A stretch of DNA of 64,000 nt. Origin: Telmatobacter sp. DSM 110680. GTDB taxonomy: Bacteria > Acidobacteriota > Terriglobia > Terriglobales > Acidobacteriaceae. This document shows, one piece after another, positions 18,266-27,053 of the stretch. How positions within the stretch are numbered: the first letter of the stretch is position 1; the number at the start of each line of letters is the position of its first letter. Where the stretch lies: assembly GCF_039994875.1 (NCBI RefSeq), contig NZ_CP121196.1:4278001-4342000 (forward strand), in the 5' to 3' direction. The translations under genes were made by a program, and so were the position numbers. The notes under the pieces were generated by a model. That model did not search any database. It was not told where the DNA came from and saw nothing but the letters and a program-made list of their open reading frames with translations.

Positions 18266-18308
18266 GCGAATATCTCCTTCATAGGCGGGAAAGTTCCCGA
18301 CCTTTAGC

Positions 18309-19952
18309 TTATACCTGGACTTTGACGGCGATGGGAAAGCGACGGCCCATACCGAAGGACTTCGAAGTCACCTTCAAGACTGGAGCGGCTTGCTGGCGTT
18401 TGTACTCGGACCGCTCCACGAGGCGAACTACCTGTTGGACGAGTTCGAGCGGAAAACTGTTCTTCTGGGCGATGCACTCGGGAGTTTCGTAACGCTCCAC
18501 GTAGGCTTCGAGAATGGGATCGAGGACTTCGTAGGGTGGCAGCGAATCTGTGTCTTTCTGATCCGGGCGCAGCTCGGCCGAGGGCGGCTTCTCAATGATC
18601 GAGCTGGGGATGATTTCTCGCTCACGATTGAGCCAGCGACAAATGGCATAGACACGGGTCTTGATGAGGTCGCCGATGACGGCGAGTGCTCCGACCATAT
18701 CGCCGTAGAGAGTGCAGTAGCCGACGGCCATTTCGGACTTGTTGCCGGTGGTAAGAACGAGGGAACCAAACTTATTGGAGAGGGCCATCAGCAGGTTGCC
18801 GCGGATGCGCGATTGCAGGTTCTCTTCGGTCAGGTCGGGCTTTGTTCCTGCAAAGAGCGGATCGAGCGCGCGAGCGTATTGATGAAACAAATCAGAGATG
18901 GCAATGATCTCGAAGCGGATGCCGAGGTTAGCGGCGAGGGTGCGACTGTCGTCGATCGATCCCTTCGAAGAGTAGGGACTGGGCATGCCGATGGCGAGAA
19001 CGTTCTCCGGACCCAGGGCATCTGCGGCGATCGCGGCCACAAGTGCGGAGTCGATGCCGCCGCTCAAGGCAATGAGGACTTTGCTGAAGCCGCACTTGCG
19101 CACATAGTCGCGAGTTCCGAGGACGAGGGCCTTGTAAGCAGCCTCGGTGTCGTCGTCGGTCGGTTCGGGAATCGGAGGCGCGCTGAAAGGGTCGACGATG
19201 ACGAGATCTTCAGCGAAGGACTTGGCCTGGGCAACCAGATCGCCGTGCTTATTGAGGACGATCGAAGACCCGTCGAAGATGAGGCTGTCGTTGCCGCCGA
19301 CCTGGTTGCACATGAGCACTGGAATTCCATCGCGATTGGCGATGGCGGCAAGCATCTGGCGACGGACCTTACGTTTGGAATGCCAGAACGGGGAGGAAGA
19401 GAGATTGATGTGGATGGAGGGATTCTGGCGCATCAACTCCTCGAGAGGATCGAGTGCATAGAGGCGGCGCGGCCAGAAGTTTTTATCGTTCCAGGCGTCT
19501 TCGCAGATGGAGATGGCTAAACGGAGACCATCGAGTTCTACAACTTGCTGCCGGGTAGTGGGGAGGAAGTAGCGCTGCTCGTCAAAGACATCGTAAAAGG
19601 GCAACAGGCGCTTGTGTTGCTCCAGCAGCACGTGGCCGCAATCCAGAAGCACAGCAGCGTTAACAGCAGGCTTACCGGCATCCGGAGGTGCTGGGAGTGC
19701 GACGCCTGCGATGATGGCGGTGGACAGATCGCGCGTGGCTGCGGCAAGTTCATCGACGGCCGTGCGGCAGCGCTTGAGGAAACTCGGTTTCTCAAGAAAA
19801 TCGGCGGGCGGATAACCACAGATTGCGAGTTCGGAAAATACTGCGATGCGCGCGCCTTGGTCAGCCGCGCGTCGCGTTCCTGCAATGATTTTTTCAAGAT
19901 TGCCGGTGAAATCCCCGACCGTGGGGTTGATCTGGGCCAGTGCGATCTTCAC
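18309..19952 (-). CDS. nadE: Glutamine-dependent NAD+ synthetase
   Basis: Makes NAD+ from nicotinic acid adenine dinucleotide, ATP and glutamine-derived ammonia in the cytoplasm. It is the two-domain form of 547 residues. The N-terminal nitrilase-type amidase has Glu41 in FSELAICGYPP, the catalytic Lys in LEQHKRLLPFYDVFDE and the nucleophile Cys in SICEDAWND. The C-terminal synthetase domain carries the PP-loop LSGGIDSALVAAIA and the family stretches GTGNKSE-like (LTTGNKSEMAVGYCTLYGD) and IIEKPPSAELRPDQ-like. The start ATG follows the sugar transferase stop by 45 bases on the same strand, so they may be cotranscribed. Confidence 0.96.
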   Translation of the reverse strand: MKIALAQINPTVGDFTGNLEKIIAGTRRAADQGARIAVFSELAICGYPPADFLEKPSFLKRCRTAVDELAAATRDLSTAIIAGVALPAPPDAGKPAVNAAVLLDCGHVLLEQHKRLLPFYDVFDEQRYFLPTTRQQVVELDGLRLAISICEDAWNDKNFWPRRLYALDPLEELMRQNPSIHINLSSSPFWHSKRKVRRQMLAAIANRDGIPVLMCNQVGGNDSLIFDGSSIVLNKHGDLVAQAKSFAEDLVIVDPFSAPPIPEPTDDDTEAAYKALVLGTRDYVRKCGFSKVLIALSGGIDSALVAAIAADALGPENVLAIGMPSPYSSKGSIDDSRTLAANLGIRFEIIAISDLFHQYARALDPLFAGTKPDLTEENLQSRIRGNLLMALSNKFGSLVLTTGNKSEMAVGYCTLYGDMVGALAVIGDLIKTRVYAICRWLNREREIIPSSIIEKPPSAELRPDQKDTDSLPPYEVLDPILEAYVERYETPECIAQKNSFPLELVQQVVRLVERSEYKRQQAAPVLKVTSKSFGMGRRFPIAVKVQV

Positions 19953-19997
19953 TTTTCCAGTTTAATGGCACAGGCATGGTTCAGGCGAGTAACGGCC

Positions 19998-21515
19998 TTA
20001 GGAACCAGTGCCGGAGAAGACTACGCCAATCGTGCGGATAAGGATCTTGAGATCGAGGAAGATGCTCCAGTTCTCAATGTAGGTCACGTCGAGAGAGACA
20101 TAGCTGTCGAACGAGGGATCCTGGCGCCCCTGCACCTGCCAGAGGCCGGTAATGCCGGGCGTGACATCGAGGCGACGGAGATGACTGAGCTTATACTCCA
20201 TAACTTCGCTGGCGATGGGCGGACGTGGGCCGACCACGCTCATATCGCCGCGCAACACGTTGATGAACTGCGGCAGTTCGTCGAGCGAGTACTTGCGCAG
20301 CAGGCGGCCAAGACGTGTGATGCGGGGATCGTTGGAGATTTTGAACAGTACGCCATCGCGCTCGTTCATGTGCATGAATTCAGCGCGTCGCTTCTCTGCA
20401 TCCCGCACCATGGTGCGGAACTTGAAACAGCGGAAGACCCGGCCTTTCTTGCCAATACGCTCTGAAGCGTAAAAGACGGGTCCCTTGGATTCAAGCTTGA
20501 TTGCAATCGCGAGGAGAATGAGGAAGGGCGATAGCAACAGAAGCAAAGTGCCGGAAAACAAAACATCAAGGACTCGCTTAACTACAAAGCCGAGTTCAGG
20601 AACATGGCCTCGATGGAGAGGAATGGTCGGGAACTGGCCGATATATTCGACCGGACTATTCCAGGCTAGGCCGTCGTAAAGGTCAGGAACCACTCGAAGA
20701 TCGACTCCATGCATGCGGGACTTTTCGAGTACTTCTTGAACAATGCCGCGCTCGCAGGGGGCGGCGAAAAAGATCTCGTCAACGAATTGTTTACGGGCGT
20801 GCTGGAAGAGCGAATCGAGTGTGCCGACTACATCTCCGCTGGAAGACATCATTTGCGAAGAAGTGCCGGGGAACTCAATGAAGCCTTTGAACGTGTAGCC
20901 GAGGTGGCGGATGCTCTCGAGGTGATGGCGCAGCGCGTGGGCTTCGGCTCCGGTGCCGACGATGAGCACGTTGCGCGTGTCCTGACCACGCTCGAACCTA
21001 CGGTACATCAGGGTGCGGTAAATGAAGCGGCGTACGCAAAGTGAAACCGTCACCAAGGCCAGCGTCAGCATGACGATGCCGCGCGGGATGTCTTCGGCGC
21101 GAACGAGGTAGAGCGTCCCCGTAAGCAGAAGACCAGAAGTGAAGCAAACTTGAACGGTGAGGCGCTGCTCGTGCAGGAACGAACTAAGTCGCGTAGGCGA
21201 ATAAAGATGAAGGCGGCGGCTGGTGACAATTAGTGAAGTGGCGAAGCCGCAGAGTAAGCCGAGCAAAATCCATGTGGAGCGGCCCGAAAACAGTGTTCCA
21301 TTAAAGAAAGCACGAACTCCAACCACAGGGCCGGTATGACGTTCATAGAATGTGGCGATTACCGCAGATACCAGGACGGTCAGGAAATCCAGGAACATCC
21401 AGAACTTAACTTTTCCCTGGGAACTGCGCGATGAGCTAGACGAGGCATCCGTGACCCATTCAGACGGCGATGCCACTGAAGCGGAAACTCTTTGCCAGAA
21501 ATCCGATGTTGCCAT
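19998..21515 (-). CDS. Undecaprenyl-phosphate sugar phosphotransferase (exopolysaccharide)
   Basis: Begins exopolysaccharide or O-antigen synthesis by moving a sugar-1-phosphate to undecaprenyl phosphate at the inner membrane. It has 505 residues. The N-terminal half holds about five hydrophobic helices (for example WMFLDFLTVLVSAVIATFY and WILLGLLCGFATSLIVTS). A CoA-binding-like Rossmann segment follows (VLIVGTGAEAHALR). The C-terminal bacterial sugar-transferase domain has another helix (LDVLFSGTLLLLLSPFLILL), then FKFRTMVRDAEK, KYSLDELPQFINVLRGDMS and VGPRPP, the classic WbaP/WcaJ signature. The donor sugar is unknown. No other polysaccharide genes are visible in the neighbourhood. Confidence 0.93.
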   Translation of the reverse strand: MATSDFWQRVSASVASPSEWVTDASSSSSRSSQGKVKFWMFLDFLTVLVSAVIATFYERHTGPVVGVRAFFNGTLFSGRSTWILLGLLCGFATSLIVTSRRLHLYSPTRLSSFLHEQRLTVQVCFTSGLLLTGTLYLVRAEDIPRGIVMLTLALVTVSLCVRRFIYRTLMYRRFERGQDTRNVLIVGTGAEAHALRHHLESIRHLGYTFKGFIEFPGTSSQMMSSSGDVVGTLDSLFQHARKQFVDEIFFAAPCERGIVQEVLEKSRMHGVDLRVVPDLYDGLAWNSPVEYIGQFPTIPLHRGHVPELGFVVKRVLDVLFSGTLLLLLSPFLILLAIAIKLESKGPVFYASERIGKKGRVFRCFKFRTMVRDAEKRRAEFMHMNERDGVLFKISNDPRITRLGRLLRKYSLDELPQFINVLRGDMSVVGPRPPIASEVMEYKLSHLRRLDVTPGITGLWQVQGRQDPSFDSYVSLDVTYIENWSIFLDLKILIRTIGVVFSGTGS

Positions 21516-21743
21516 ATGCCTAGCGCTTGCCTCAGAAGTTCAAGTTAGTCAGGAAAAGTTGGGGGTATTTCCTCGAATGAACCGCGCAAGGAACAGGTGC
21601 CAGCAGAGTCGTACGCTGAGTGCTGAGGTTTTGAGACCACAGTTCAGTAGAAGGTTGCCTGAGAGTGCCGCAAGTCAGCATTACTCAGGGAACGTGCTTG
21701 CAAGTCCATTATCGCCGAGAGCACATAAATAAGTCATCAATTG

Positions 21744-22637
21744 TTATGCCGAAGGTAACACGTAAGCATCGAGAGTAAGGAACTGCTGGATATGGGGTTC
21801 GGGGGACGCCATGAAGTCCTTAAGGGGCCCAAAAAAGGCTGCTCGTCCCTCATCCAGAAACAGCACCGTATCAGCTAGCCGTTCGGCAAATCGCATGTCA
21901 TGAGTGACCACAATGCTTGTAAATCCAAGCTGTTGCTTGAGCCTTTGGATAAGTCCGCCAAGCCTTCGGGCGATGATGGGATCAACCATCGTTGTGGGCT
22001 CATCATAAAGAACAACCTCCGGCTGGGATGCTAGCGCACGGGCGATGGCCACCGCTCGACGACGACCGGCGGACAAACTGGCAGGTAACGCATCAGGTAC
22101 GTCATCCGCGCCAACGAGTCCTAGCAGGCGATCTACTACCTGCTGGACCTGATCCTCTTCCTGGCCTCCGCGCTCACGTAGAGGAAAGGCGACATTTTCG
22201 CGGACGGTAAGGGAGTCAAACAGGGCGCCATTCTGAAAAACCATGGTTATGCGTCTTCGAATGGCTTGCATTTCTTCTTCGGTGTATTGATTGATTTCCT
22301 GGCCGTCGACCCGGATGGAGCCGACCTGCGGTTTAAGGAAACCGAGGAGGATGCGGAGAGAAACAGACTTCCCTACGCCGCTACGGCCCAGAATACAAAG
22401 AGTTTCGCCGCGATTCACGTAGAAGCTGACGTTGTCGAGGACCTTGCGCTCACCGAACCACATGGAAACGTGCTTGAAAGAGATCAGTGGCCAAGTGGTC
22501 TGCTCTTCTTCGGTGGAGGCGGGCTTGTCGCCGGCGATGTCTGCCAACACTTCCGTGGGAATCTCAGGAACCTCGTTCACCTGCAGATCGGGTGAGGGAT
22601 CGCTGTTGGGCGTAGGTGCGAGGTCGGGGTCAGCCAC
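21744..22637 (-). CDS. ABC transporter ATPase, MlaF-like
   Basis: An ATP-binding subunit of 297 residues. An acidic N-terminal extension of about 50 residues precedes the nucleotide-binding domain. Walker A is GRSGVGKS, the Q-loop is MVFQNGALFDSLTV (the GALFDSLTV stretch is typical of MlaF, the lipid transport ATPase), Walker B is VVLYDEPTT, and the H-loop is VVTHDM. The signature is unusual: LSAGRRRAVAIARAL, with Ala for the second residue of the normal LSGG, and the D-loop reads MVDP. The partners MlaE and MlaD are not adjacent. It is part of a minus-strand run with mobA (4 bases apart). A role in envelope phospholipid trafficking is inferred from the family. Confidence 0.85.
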   Translation of the reverse strand: MADPDLAPTPNSDPSPDLQVNEVPEIPTEVLADIAGDKPASTEEEQTTWPLISFKHVSMWFGERKVLDNVSFYVNRGETLCILGRSGVGKSVSLRILLGFLKPQVGSIRVDGQEINQYTEEEMQAIRRRITMVFQNGALFDSLTVRENVAFPLRERGGQEEDQVQQVVDRLLGLVGADDVPDALPASLSAGRRRAVAIARALASQPEVVLYDEPTTMVDPIIARRLGGLIQRLKQQLGFTSIVVTHDMRFAERLADTVLFLDEGRAAFFGPLKDFMASPEPHIQQFLTLDAYVLPSA

Positions 22638-22641
22638 AAGA

Positions 22642-23322
22642 TCAGCTTACTTGAAGTTGCTTTCCAGCGAGTAGGGTTTCGGCGCGGTTGAGCTCCCGAG
22701 AGGAGTTTAGATTGAGGAACCAGACGGCGGGGGGAAAGTCATCTGAGTGAGGAATTTGACCAGATTGAAGCAGTAGCTCTACGGGCAAAACGGTGAATGG
22801 TTTCGACAGGATCCTGGACGCCTCTCGGAAGGCTTTCAGGCAGTTGCGGTCGTCAGAATGGAGGCTGGCTTGGAGCAGCGGTAGAGCTTCCCTGCGAATA
22901 ACGACAGGAAATGTCTGAACAAAGGAGGAAGCGGAGAGCAGCGTGACGGCTGACTGGGTGATGTCGGCGTGACGGAGAAGATAGGCGACGAGCCTGGAAG
23001 GCAAGAGGGGCAGGTCTACTGGGAGGAATACGGCAAGCTCTGCGGTCCCGGAAGCCAGAGCCGTACAGATACCGGACAGGGGGCCTGTACCGGAACCGGA
23101 TGGATCATCGCGAAGGATTGGTGCGAAGGATGAGAAGTCGGAGCGGGCACCGGCAATGCGGGGATCGAGACCGGCGTGGCGGAGGATATCAATGGCGTGC
23201 TGGATCAGTGGCTTGCCCGCCAGTGATATTAGAGCTTTGTCCTGACCCATGCGGGTGGAGAGACCGCCGGCGAGTACGAATGCGTCGGCGGTCGCCGGCA
23301 AGACAGAGTGCGGCAGGTTCAA
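22642..23322 (-). CDS. mobA: Molybdenum cofactor guanylyltransferase
   Basis: Transfers GMP from GTP to Mo-molybdopterin to make the bis-MGD-type cofactor, in the cytoplasm. The protein has 226 residues, within the family range. The nucleotide-binding loop is VLAGGLSTRMGQDKAL, followed by GKPLIQHAIDILR. The metal-binding Asp lies in FLPVDLPLLPSRLV, in the place of the family FVPCDMP motif. Its start overlaps the stop of the M20 peptidase gene by 4 bases (ATGA). No molybdoenzyme is encoded nearby, so its client is elsewhere in the genome. Confidence 0.9.
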   Translation of the reverse strand: MNLPHSVLPATADAFVLAGGLSTRMGQDKALISLAGKPLIQHAIDILRHAGLDPRIAGARSDFSSFAPILRDDPSGSGTGPLSGICTALASGTAELAVFLPVDLPLLPSRLVAYLLRHADITQSAVTLLSASSFVQTFPVVIRREALPLLQASLHSDDRNCLKAFREASRILSKPFTVLPVELLLQSGQIPHSDDFPPAVWFLNLNSSRELNRAETLLAGKQLQVS

Positions 23323-24689
23323 CGGCCTGCCTCCTCCAAGAATCGGATTAACGAACGAATTCCCAGCTCAAAGTTTTGAAGGCTGAATTTCTCGTTCGGG
23401 GCGTGGATGTTGTCGTCGGGGAGACCGAAACCCATCATTACGCTGGGCAGACCGAGGTGGCGATCGAAATCGCCAACGATGGGAATGGAACCGCCGGAGC
23501 GGATGAACACTGTGTCTTTGCCCCAGACTTCATGCAGTGCGTGCGTTGCGGCCTGAATGTATTTGTTGTTGACCGGGATGAGACAGGGGTCTCCAGAGTG
23601 GATGAGGCGAACTTCGACGTCGACGCCTGCGGGGGCGATCTTTTCGACGTAGCTTTTGTATTGGGCGAAGGCCTTGGCGGGAGTCATACCGGGGACAAGG
23701 CGCATGGAGACTTTGGCAACGGCCTTGGCTGGGATGACGGTCTTAGCGCCTGCCCCGATAAAGCCGCCGGGGATGCCGTGAACGTCGAGCGTTGGACGAG
23801 CCCAGGTGCGCTCGAGAACGCTGTAGCCATCTTCGCCGACGAGCTGGCGTGAACCCACTTCAGAGATGCGGTAATGCTCTTCGTCAAAAGGCAGGCTCTT
23901 CCACGCAGCGAGTTCTTCGGAACTGGGCGGAATTATGTCGTCGTAGAACCCGGGAATGAGGATGTGGCCGTTGTCGTCTTTGAGACGGGCAATGATTTGT
24001 GCGATAGCCGTGAAAGGATTGGGCGCTGCGCCGCCATACATACCGGAGTGGAGATCGGTCTTGGCACCGCGGACTTCGAGCTCGGTGTAGATCATGCCGC
24101 GCAGGCCAACGCAGAGTGTAGGCAGCCCAGGGGCGAATAGCTCCGTGTCGGAGACGAGGGCGAAGTCAGACTTGAGATTGGCGGGCTTGGAGGCTACATA
24201 CTCCGCGATTCCCTCCCCTCCTACTTCTTCTTCACCTTCGAAGATGACACGGACATTAAGGGGGAGAGACTTGTTTGAAGCGAGCAAGGCTTCGAGGGCT
24301 TTGACCTGCATCCACACCTGGCCCTTATCATCGACGGCTCCGCGGGCGTAGATGTTGCCGTTACGCTCAGCGGGCTCGAAGGGAGGCGAGAGCCATTCGT
24401 CGATGGGGTCGGTGGGCTGGACGTCGTAATGGCCGTAGATGAGGACTGTGGGCTTCCCGCCTGCGTGGAGCCAGTCTCCGTAGACGAGCGGGTGGCCGGA
24501 GGTATCGATGAGACGGACGTTCTCCATGCCGATGCGCTTGAGTTCAGAAGCGAGGAACTCGGCGGCGCGACGGCAATCGTCTTTGTGCTCGGGAAGTGTG
24601 GAGATAGAGGGAATGCGAAGCAGGTCTTTCAATTCGTTCAAAAAGCGGGGGTGATTCTGTGTGGCGAAATCTACGGCGGGCGAAGACAT
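23319..24689 (-). CDS. M20 family metallopeptidase (dipeptidase-like)
   Basis: A cytoplasmic zinc peptidase of 456 residues without signal peptide, from the ArgE/CPG2/dipeptidase group. Metal-site motifs in order are IYGHYDVQP (His and Asp), YARGAVDDKGQ (bridging Asp), FEGEEEVGGEGI (catalytic Glu and metal Glu), ALVSDTELF, and a C-terminal His in the DDNIHAPNE segment. The dimerisation domain lies between (about 195-310), with TDLHSGMYGG. Such enzymes split dipeptides or N-blocked amino acids; the exact substrate is unknown. It lies in a minus-strand run: rhodanese (84 bp upstream), this gene, mobA (overlapping) and the MlaF-like gene. Confidence 0.92.
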   Translation of the reverse strand: MSSPAVDFATQNHPRFLNELKDLLRIPSISTLPEHKDDCRRAAEFLASELKRIGMENVRLIDTSGHPLVYGDWLHAGGKPTVLIYGHYDVQPTDPIDEWLSPPFEPAERNGNIYARGAVDDKGQVWMQVKALEALLASNKSLPLNVRVIFEGEEEVGGEGIAEYVASKPANLKSDFALVSDTELFAPGLPTLCVGLRGMIYTELEVRGAKTDLHSGMYGGAAPNPFTAIAQIIARLKDDNGHILIPGFYDDIIPPSSEELAAWKSLPFDEEHYRISEVGSRQLVGEDGYSVLERTWARPTLDVHGIPGGFIGAGAKTVIPAKAVAKVSMRLVPGMTPAKAFAQYKSYVEKIAPAGVDVEVRLIHSGDPCLIPVNNKYIQAATHALHEVWGKDTVFIRSGGSIPIVGDFDRHLGLPSVMMGFGLPDDNIHAPNEKFSLQNFELGIRSLIRFLEEAGR

Positions 24690-24773
24690 GGTTGTGTCCC
24701 TTTCAACGAAATCGACAGGAGAGAGTATAGGTGGTCGGGGTGCAGTGGCGCCGTGTAGCGACTGATTGGAAGG

Positions 24774-25097
24774 TTAGTAGCGCGGAACCTTCGGATCGAT
24801 TTCCGCCGACCACGCATCGATGCCGCCTCGCAGGGATTGGACGTTTTCAAAGCCCTGGTTGCGGAGCCATGCGGTGACGTTGAGAGAACGCTGTCCATGA
24901 TGGCATAGAACCGTGATGTGCTCTTCGGGATCGAGTTCCTGATGAGCGCGGGCCGGAACGTCTCCCATCGGCATGGCGGTGCTCGGGTCGATGTGGGCCG
25001 TGGAGTATTCCCATGGCTCGCGGACATCGATGAGGCGGGTCTTGTTTTCGCTGAGAAGAGCCTGGGCTTCGCTTGGAGAGATTTCGTATTCGAGCAT
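24774..25097 (-). CDS. Single-domain rhodanese-like protein
   Basis: A cytoplasmic protein of 107 residues comprising one rhodanese fold. The opening LEYEISPSEAQALL and the strand RLIDVREPWEY are typical, and the active-site loop reads CHHGQRS, so the sulfur-carrying Cys is present. The Arg after Gln at the loop end suits a sulfurtransferase of the GlpE/PspE type rather than a phosphatase. It may deliver persulfide sulfur; mobA in the same run raises a possible cofactor link, but that is inference. It is divergent from the ABC-F gene, with 63 bp between the starts. Confidence 0.9.
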   Translation of the reverse strand: MLEYEISPSEAQALLSENKTRLIDVREPWEYSTAHIDPSTAMPMGDVPARAHQELDPEEHITVLCHHGQRSLNVTAWLRNQGFENVQSLRGGIDAWSAEIDPKVPRY

Positions 25098-25160
25098 GAA
25101 TCCAGTTTAGTGGGACGGGCAGGTCGCTTGAAGAGGCCCGAGGAAAGTAGTCTGGAAGAG

Positions 25161-26969
25161 ATGCCGCCAATTTTGAATGCACAGTCGATCACGAAGCAGT
25201 TTGGGGCGAAGCCTCTTTTCAAGGACATTTCGTTCACCGTGGACGATGGGTCACGTATTGGGCTCATCGGGCCGAATGGCGCCGGAAAATCTACATTGCT
25301 GGCGATCCTGGCGGGAGCAGTTGAACCGGATGCAGGCGAACTGGCGGTAAGGAAGCGGGCACGGCCCGCCTATGTTCCGCAGGACTCGCGTTTTGCGGTC
25401 GGATTGACGGTGCGCCAGGTCCTGGAAGATGCACTCGGCACGGCGCACGTTAGCGAGGGCGAACGCGAGGGACGGTTGCGTGAGATTTCAGGGCGAGCCG
25501 GTTTTCAAGATCTGGTGGCAGAGGCGGCTTCGCTTTCAGGAGGGTGGCGCAAACGACTGGCAATCGTGGAGGCCCTAGTCAGTCATCCGGAGGTGCTGCT
25601 GCTGGATGAGCCGACAAATCATCTGGATCTGGCCGGGATTGAATGGCTGGAGGAGTTGCTGGCTGCCGCGAATTTTGCCGTGGTGACGGTGAGCCACGAT
25701 CGCTATTTCCTTGAAGCAACATCGAGCGAAATCATCGAACTGAATCGGGTGTATGCAGAAGGCCTGTTTCGGGTGAAGGGAAATTTCAGCCGCTTCCTGG
25801 AGGAGCGCGAGGCGTATCTGGAATCGCAGAGCAGGCAGCAAGAGAGCTTGCGCAACCGCGTTCGGACGGAGATTGAGTGGCTGCGGCGGGGGCCCAAGGC
25901 CCGCACGACGAAATCGAAGGCGCGTATTGATTCGGCCAACGAGATGATTGGGCAACTGGCCGCGATGGATTCGCGGACCACGGTGAATTCGGCCGGCATT
26001 GATTTTGAAGCGACGCAGCGCAAAACCAAGCGGCTGGTGGAGTTCAGCGACGTGGCTTGCGACATTGGCGATCGCCGGCTTTTCAGCGGATTGAAATTCG
26101 TTCTTACGGCAGGGTCAAAGGTCGGGCTGGTGGGTCCTAATGGCAGTGGTAAGACCACTTTTCTTCGGCTCCTGCGCGGTGAGTTGGAACCGGCGGAAGG
26201 CAGCATTCGGAGGGCGGATGCGCTACGCCTCGTCTATTTCAGCCAGATGCGGGAGCTGGACGAGGAGCTTACGCTGAGGCGGGCACTGGCGCCGGAGGGG
26301 GATGGACTCGTTTACCAGGGGCGGAATGTGCATGTAGCGAGTTGGGCGGCGCGGTTTCTGTTTACGGGAGAACAGCTGAATCAACCAGTCAGGAACCTGA
26401 GCGGCGGCGAGCGTGCGCGGGTGCTGATTGCGAAGTTGATGCTGGAACCGGCGGACGTGCTGCTTCTGGACGAGCCAACGAACGATCTGGATATTCCGAC
26501 GCTCGAGATTCTGGAGGAAAATCTACTGGAGTTTCCTGGAGCACTGGTGCTGGTGACGCATGATCGCTACCTGTTGAATCGCGTGGCGTCGACGGTGCTG
26601 GGGCTTGATGGTGAGGGACATATCGGGAAGTTCGCGGATTACGGACAGTGGGAGCAATGGCTGGAAGAAGACAGAACAGGGACCAGGGAACAGGAACCTG
26701 GAAACAAAGCGACAGAAGCCGCCGCGCCCCGAAATACCTCGCAGAAGAAAAAGCTCTCGTATATGGAGGCGCGGGAGTTTGCCACAATTGAGAAGCGGGT
26801 GGAGGAGAGCGATGAGCGGCTGGCGGCGGCCCGGGCGCGAGTCGAGGATCCGGATATCGCTTCGGATGCAGCGGCGCTGCAGGCCGCCTTGGCCGAGCTG
26901 GACGCTGCGCAGGATGAAAACGACTTGCTCTATGCGCGTTGGGCCGAATTGACGGACAAGGCAGTCTAA
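25161..26969 (+). CDS. ABC-F family ATPase, Uup-like
   Basis: A soluble tandem ABC protein of 602 residues acting on the ribosome (translation factor or antibiotic-resistance type). The start is the ATG at 25161, because MPPILNAQSITKQFG is where family members begin. The frame is open 81 codons further upstream, but that part runs over the divergent rhodanese gene. Domain 1 has Walker A GPNGAGKST, signature LSGGWRKRLAIVEAL and Walker B LLLDEPTNHLD. The linker (about 235-310, rich in Arg, Glu and Gln) is the arm region. Domain 2 has GPNGSGKTT, LSGGERARVLIAKL and LLLDEPTNDLD. A basic, Ala-rich C-terminal coiled coil (from about 535) resembles the Uup DNA-binding tail. Confidence 0.92.
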   Translation: MPPILNAQSITKQFGAKPLFKDISFTVDDGSRIGLIGPNGAGKSTLLAILAGAVEPDAGELAVRKRARPAYVPQDSRFAVGLTVRQVLEDALGTAHVSEGEREGRLREISGRAGFQDLVAEAASLSGGWRKRLAIVEALVSHPEVLLLDEPTNHLDLAGIEWLEELLAAANFAVVTVSHDRYFLEATSSEIIELNRVYAEGLFRVKGNFSRFLEEREAYLESQSRQQESLRNRVRTEIEWLRRGPKARTTKSKARIDSANEMIGQLAAMDSRTTVNSAGIDFEATQRKTKRLVEFSDVACDIGDRRLFSGLKFVLTAGSKVGLVGPNGSGKTTFLRLLRGELEPAEGSIRRADALRLVYFSQMRELDEELTLRRALAPEGDGLVYQGRNVHVASWAARFLFTGEQLNQPVRNLSGGERARVLIAKLMLEPADVLLLDEPTNDLDIPTLEILEENLLEFPGALVLVTHDRYLLNRVASTVLGLDGEGHIGKFADYGQWEQWLEEDRTGTREQEPGNKATEAAAPRNTSQKKKLSYMEAREFATIEKRVEESDERLAAARARVEDPDIASDAAALQAALAELDAAQDENDLLYARWAELTDKAV

Positions 26970-27053
26970 ACTAGGTACTGGTATTGAATGTTCGTTTGAA
27001 CTTGCTGTAAAGCTTCTACGACACGCGGCGAAACATTTGCATCGAAAGATGAT

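Noticed and set aside
18390..19520. Plus-strand frame of 376 codons opposite nadE
   Set aside because: Antisense shadow; nadE has a full set of motifs on the minus strand.
24918..25160. 81-codon upstream extension of the ABC-F gene
   Set aside because: It overlaps the divergent rhodanese gene and lacks ABC-F similarity; the ATG at 25161 begins the conserved part.
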